From Pseudomonas sp. Bc-h (lineage in GTDB: Bacteria > Pseudomonadota > Gammaproteobacteria > Pseudomonadales > Pseudomonadaceae): a DNA stretch of 64,000 bases. Shown here in pieces: positions 60,820 to 64,000 of this stretch; position 1 is the first letter of the stretch, and each line of letters begins with the position of its first letter. The stretch lies in the NCBI RefSeq assembly GCF_002080045.1, contig NZ_MUIN01000011.1, positions 312,645 through 376,644 of the forward strand, read 5' to 3'. The position numbers were made by a program, and so were the translations under genes. A model generated the notes under the pieces. That model worked only from the letters and a program-made list of their open reading frames with translations. It was not told the DNA's origin and searched no databases.

Positions 60820-63381
60820 ATGAACACCACAGTCGCCCCTCTGAACGATGTGCAGACACTGATCGTCGTTGGTAACGGGATGGTCGGTCACCACTGCGTC
60901 GAGCAACTCATCGCCGCCGGTGCCCTTGAGCGCTACCGCATTCATGTCTTCGGTGAAGAAGGCCAGCGTGCCTACGACCGCGTGCACCTGTCCGAATACT
61001 TCGGCGGGCGTGATGCCGAGTCGCTGGCCCTGAGCGATGCCTCCTTATATGAGCAACCGGGGCTGAGCCTGCATCTGGGTGTGCCGGTACTGGAGATCGA
61101 CCGAACCCGCCGCGAAGTCATCACGTCCAAAGGCTGTTTCGCCTACGACAAGCTGGTGCTGGCGACCGGTTCCTATCCCTTCGTGCCTCCGATTGAAGGC
61201 GCTGAAGGCCATTCACGGCTGGTCTATCGCACGCTGGACGATCTGGACACCATTCGCGCCGCTGCCGAAAAAGCTAAACGTGGTGTCGTGGTGGGCGGCG
61301 GGCTGCTCGGTCTGGAAGCAGCGAATGCCTTGAAATCCCTCGGCCTGGAAGCCCACGTGGTTGAGTTCGCGCCACGTCTGATGCCGGTGCAGCTGGACGA
61401 TCATGGCGGCGCGGCGCTGAAGGCCCGGATCGAAGCGCTGGGGGTTGGCGTGCATCTGTCTCGCGCCACTCAGTCGATCAGCGCAGGCGAGCAATACCGC
61501 TACCGCATGAACTTCGCAGGGGACGAATTCCTTGAAACCGACCTGATCGTCTTCTCCGCGGGCATTCGTCCACAAGACGCCCTCGCCCGCCAATGCGAGC
61601 TGGAACTGGGCCCACGGGGCGGTATCGCGATTGACGAACATTGCCGCACCAGCGACGCCGACATCTTCGCCATCGGTGAATGCGCCGCCTGGAACGGCAG
61701 CGTCTTCGGCCTGGTCGCGCCGGGTTATCAGATGGCGCGCAACGTCGCGGCCCAGCTGTGCGATCTGGACAACGAGCCGTTCTTCGGCGCCGACATGTCG
61801 ACCAAACTGAAACTGCTCGGCGTCGATGTCGGCTCCATCGGCGATGCTCATGGAGCACTGACTGGTGCGCGCAGCTATCGCTTTATCGATGAAGCCACCG
61901 GAAGCTATCGGCGCCTGGTGGTTTCCGCTGACGGCACCCAGGTGCTCGGCGCGGTGCTGGTCGGCGACAACAGTTACTACGACACCCTGCTGCAGTACGC
62001 GCAGAACGGTATCAAGCTACCCGCCGATCCATCGAGCCTGATCCTGCCCCACAGCGAAGGCGCTCCGACCCTCGGCGCCGATGCACTGCCTGCGACGGCG
62101 ACCATCTGCTCGTGCCACAACGTCAGCAAAGGCGCGATCTGCTCCGCGATCGACGGCGGCTGCACCGACCTCGCCGGCATTACAACGTGCACCAAGGCGG
62201 CAACCGGTTGCGGCGGTTGTTCTGCACTGCTCAAGAGCGTGTTCGAACACGAACTCACCGCCCGTGGCGTGGCTGTCGACAAGAGCCTGTGCGAGCACTT
62301 CGCTTTCACGCGTCAGGAGCTGTACGCCCTCGCCCGCGTGGAAAGCATCGAGAGTTTCGAAGAGATGCTGGCCCGCCACGGCAAGGGCCACGTCGGTTGC
62401 GACATCTGCAAACCAGCGGTCGGTTCCATTCTCGCGTCATGCTGGAACAAGCCGATCATGGACCCGTCGCTGGTGCCATTGCAGGACACCAACGACACCT
62501 TCATGGCCAACATGCAGAAGAACGGCACCTACTCGGTGGTGCCGCGCATTCCGGCTGGCGAAATCACCCCCGACGGCCTGATCGCCATCGGCGCCGTGGC
62601 GAAGAAATACGACCTGTACACCAAGATCACTGGCGGCCAGCGTATCGACCTGTTCGGCGCGCAACTTCATGAGCTGCCGGACATCTGGGCCGAGCTGATC
62701 GCCGCCGGTTTCGAAACCGGGCATGCGTACGGTAAATCGACACGCACGGTGAAGTCCTGCGTCGGCAGCACCTGGTGTCGTTACGGCGTGCAAGACAGCG
62801 TGCAAATGGCGCTGAGCATCGAGGATCGCTACAAGGGCCTTCGCTCGCCGCACAAGCTCAAATTCGCGGTCTCCGGCTGCACCCGCGAATGCGCCGAAGC
62901 CCAGAGCAAGGACATCGGCGTGATCGCCACCGAGAACGGCTGGAACCTGTACGTCTGCGGCAACGGCGGCATGCGCCCGCGCCATGCCGAACTATTCGCC
63001 ACCGATCTGGATGACGAAACGCTGATCCGCTACATCGACCGCGTGCTGATGTTCTACATCCGCACCGCTGACAAATTGCAGCGCACGTCGGTCTGGCGCG
63101 AGTCGCTGGAGGGCGGGCTGGATTACCTCAAGGCTGTTGTGATCGACGACAGCCTGGGGCTGGCTGCCGAGTTGGAACAGCAAATGCAACTGGTGGTGGA
63201 TCGCTATGAATGCGAATGGGCCAACGCGCTGAAGAGCCCGGAAAAACTTAAGCGCTTCCGCACCTTCGTCAACGACAAAAGCGCGGACCCGGACATTCAT
63301 TTCGTCAACGAACGCAGCCAGCGTCGCCCGGCACGCGCCGGTGAACTCAACCTTATTCCTGTTGCGGAGATCGCACGATGA
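60820..63381 (+). CDS. nirB: Nitrite reductase (NAD(P)H) large subunit
   Basis: 853 residues, the usual NirB length. An N-terminal FAD site (VVGNGMVGHHC near 17-27) and NAD site (GGGLLGLEAANAL near 165-177) are followed by a BFD-like [2Fe-2S] domain with C430, C432, C464 and C467. The siroheme domain has [4Fe-4S] ligands C647, C653, C687 and C691. It reduces nitrite to ammonium in the cytoplasm with NirD. Its start codon overlaps nothing, but nirD begins within its stop (ATGA at 63378). Expression is expected to need sigma-54/NtrC and antitermination, from the leader described. Confidence 0.95.
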   Translation: MNTTVAPLNDVQTLIVVGNGMVGHHCVEQLIAAGALERYRIHVFGEEGQRAYDRVHLSEYFGGRDAESLALSDASLYEQPGLSLHLGVPVLEIDRTRREVITSKGCFAYDKLVLATGSYPFVPPIEGAEGHSRLVYRTLDDLDTIRAAAEKAKRGVVVGGGLLGLEAANALKSLGLEAHVVEFAPRLMPVQLDDHGGAALKARIEALGVGVHLSRATQSISAGEQYRYRMNFAGDEFLETDLIVFSAGIRPQDALARQCELELGPRGGIAIDEHCRTSDADIFAIGECAAWNGSVFGLVAPGYQMARNVAAQLCDLDNEPFFGADMSTKLKLLGVDVGSIGDAHGALTGARSYRFIDEATGSYRRLVVSADGTQVLGAVLVGDNSYYDTLLQYAQNGIKLPADPSSLILPHSEGAPTLGADALPATATICSCHNVSKGAICSAIDGGCTDLAGITTCTKAATGCGGCSALLKSVFEHELTARGVAVDKSLCEHFAFTRQELYALARVESIESFEEMLARHGKGHVGCDICKPAVGSILASCWNKPIMDPSLVPLQDTNDTFMANMQKNGTYSVVPRIPAGEITPDGLIAIGAVAKKYDLYTKITGGQRIDLFGAQLHELPDIWAELIAAGFETGHAYGKSTRTVKSCVGSTWCRYGVQDSVQMALSIEDRYKGLRSPHKLKFAVSGCTRECAEAQSKDIGVIATENGWNLYVCGNGGMRPRHAELFATDLDDETLIRYIDRVLMFYIRTADKLQRTSVWRESLEGGLDYLKAVVIDDSLGLAAELEQQMQLVVDRYECEWANALKSPEKLKRFRTFVNDKSADPDIHFVNERSQRRPARAGELNLIPVAEIAR

Positions 63382-63755
63382 GCCAGTCCAATGCGTTGAT
63401 GATGGACCCGTCGCAAACTCAGGCCTGGCGCGCGGTGTGCGCCCGTCAGGATCTGGTGCTCAACTCTGGCGTCGTGGCGCTGGTGGGCACGGCGCAAGTG
63501 GCGTTGTTTTACGTGGCTTCAATCAGTGGCACGCCGCAGTTGTTCGCGGTGGACAATCGCGATCCGGTCTCAGGGGTCAACGTGATCGGGCGAGGTTTGA
63601 TCGGGAGTCTGGCGGGGGATCTGGTGATTGCTTCGCCGCTGTATAAGCAGCATTACCGGCTGGAGGATGGGACTTGCCTGGAAGATCCGGCGTTGAGGTT
63701 GCGGACCTGGCCGGTGCGGTTGGTGGGGGATGTGGTTGAGGTTGATGTGGGGTGA
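63378..63755 (+). CDS. nirD: Nitrite reductase (NAD(P)H) small subunit
   Basis: 125 residues with a Rieske-like fold but no Rieske cysteine/histidine pairs, as in NirD. VALVGTAQVALFYV, then LYAVDNRDP-type and GRGLIGSLAGDLVIASPLYK segments identify it. It starts four bases before the nirB stop, so translation is coupled. No further gene follows before the window ends. Confidence 0.93.
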   Translation: MSQSNALMMDPSQTQAWRAVCARQDLVLNSGVVALVGTAQVALFYVASISGTPQLFAVDNRDPVSGVNVIGRGLIGSLAGDLVIASPLYKQHYRLEDGTCLEDPALRLRTWPVRLVGDVVEVDVG

Positions 63756-63764
63756 GGTGTTTTT

Positions 63765-63806
63765 GGCTATGCCGTTGGCGTTGGCGTTGAGGTCGGGTGC
63801 ATAGCC
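63765..63806. repeat. Short inverted repeat with CGTTGG tandem units
   Basis: GGCTATGC (63765-63772) and GCATAGCC (63799-63806) enclose CGTTGG-CGTTGG-CGTTGA. It lies ten bases after nirD. It has no U-tract, so it is a weak terminator candidate at best. Confidence 0.45.
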
Positions 63807-63828
63807 GTTATGTGTGGTGGCGCTTGTT

Positions 63829-64000
63829 GGTTTGGCCTAACGGCCAACCTGTTTCGCCTTCGGCGAGTTACTTGAAAAGACACCAAGTAACCAAGTGTCC
63901 TGGCTCCTGGTTGGGTTCCTCCTTCGTCGGAATTCCCTCACTCCGGCGACGCTCCGTGGGCCCGCCGCCATCCGCCATCCATGGCGGGGGGCGGCTCTCG
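63829..64000. repeat. Left part of a large dispersed Pseudomonas repeat (runs off the window)
   Basis: A TTGGCC-TAAC-GGCCAA hairpin (63832-63847) is followed by TTTCGCCTTCGGCGAGTTAC, AAGTAACCAAGTG, CTCACTCCGGCGACGCTCCG and GGGCCCGCCG segments. I recall this layout from a dispersed intergenic repeat in many Pseudomonas genomes, often mis-annotated as small genes. No coding frame is supported here. Confidence 0.55.

Noticed and set aside
1..64000. CRISPR arrays, IS elements and prophage genes
   Set aside because: No evenly spaced direct repeats, transposase motifs, integrases or phage structural genes were seen; the recurrent repeats are palindromic intergenic elements.

Overview
The window reads as chromosomal DNA of a fluorescent-group Pseudomonas. 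Coding regions are GC-rich with strong third-position GC preference. The run hrpA - fadD1 - fadD2 - esterase - MaoC/PhaJ hydratase is recalled from Pseudomonas genomes, as are lpxO, an MxtR-type sensor kinase, a Porin_5-type outer-membrane porin and REP-type inverted repeats. No database was searched; names rest on motifs, lengths and context.

Layout. 1-51 is the 5' end of a leftward gene. 334-13034 holds a porin and a fatty-acid block: KAS III-like synthase, HrpA helicase, two FadD acyl-CoA ligases, an alpha/beta hydrolase and an R-hydratase. 13183-13354 holds tRNA-Asp and tRNA-Val. 13514-15545 holds rdgC and a BASS-family transporter. 15546-16748 is an AT-richer inserted module: a type 44 polymorphic-toxin domain gene and a small membrane protein that may be its immunity partner, flanked on the far side by a second copy of the transporter's 3' end. 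16959-35361 is mostly core: MFS/acyltransferase fusion, TDT transporter, transporter-like hybrid kinase, aceK, EamA, lpxO, cysK, DUF748, MoxR/VWA pair, HTH pair, YkvA and an FKBP lipoprotein. 35757-56398 is an amine/organic-acid catabolic region: a polyamine-type ABC transporter with two substrate-binding proteins, two aldehyde dehydrogenases, a GABA-type aminotransferase, amine- and alcohol-oxidising flavoproteins, a cupin, one active-looking and one dead HAD protein, Lrp and LysR regulators, DmlA and GhrA. 56405-63755 is nitrate assimilation: a NasA-flavoprotein reductase fusion divergent from nirBD.

The clearest regulatory logic is in the 60209-60819 intergenic region. Both divergent transcripts have a sigma-54 promoter. 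Each leader then has two hairpins with A1/G4 hexaloops and an intrinsic terminator just before the start codon. In both leaders the second hairpin has the same AAAGGC loop and shares bases with the terminator's 5' arm. This is the pattern expected for ANTAR-protein (NasT/NasR) antitermination.

The least ordinary DNA is the toxin cassette at the 3' end of the BASS gene. No IS element, CRISPR array or phage gene was seen. Three families of palindromic repeats are scattered between genes, some reduced to short perfect palindromes.
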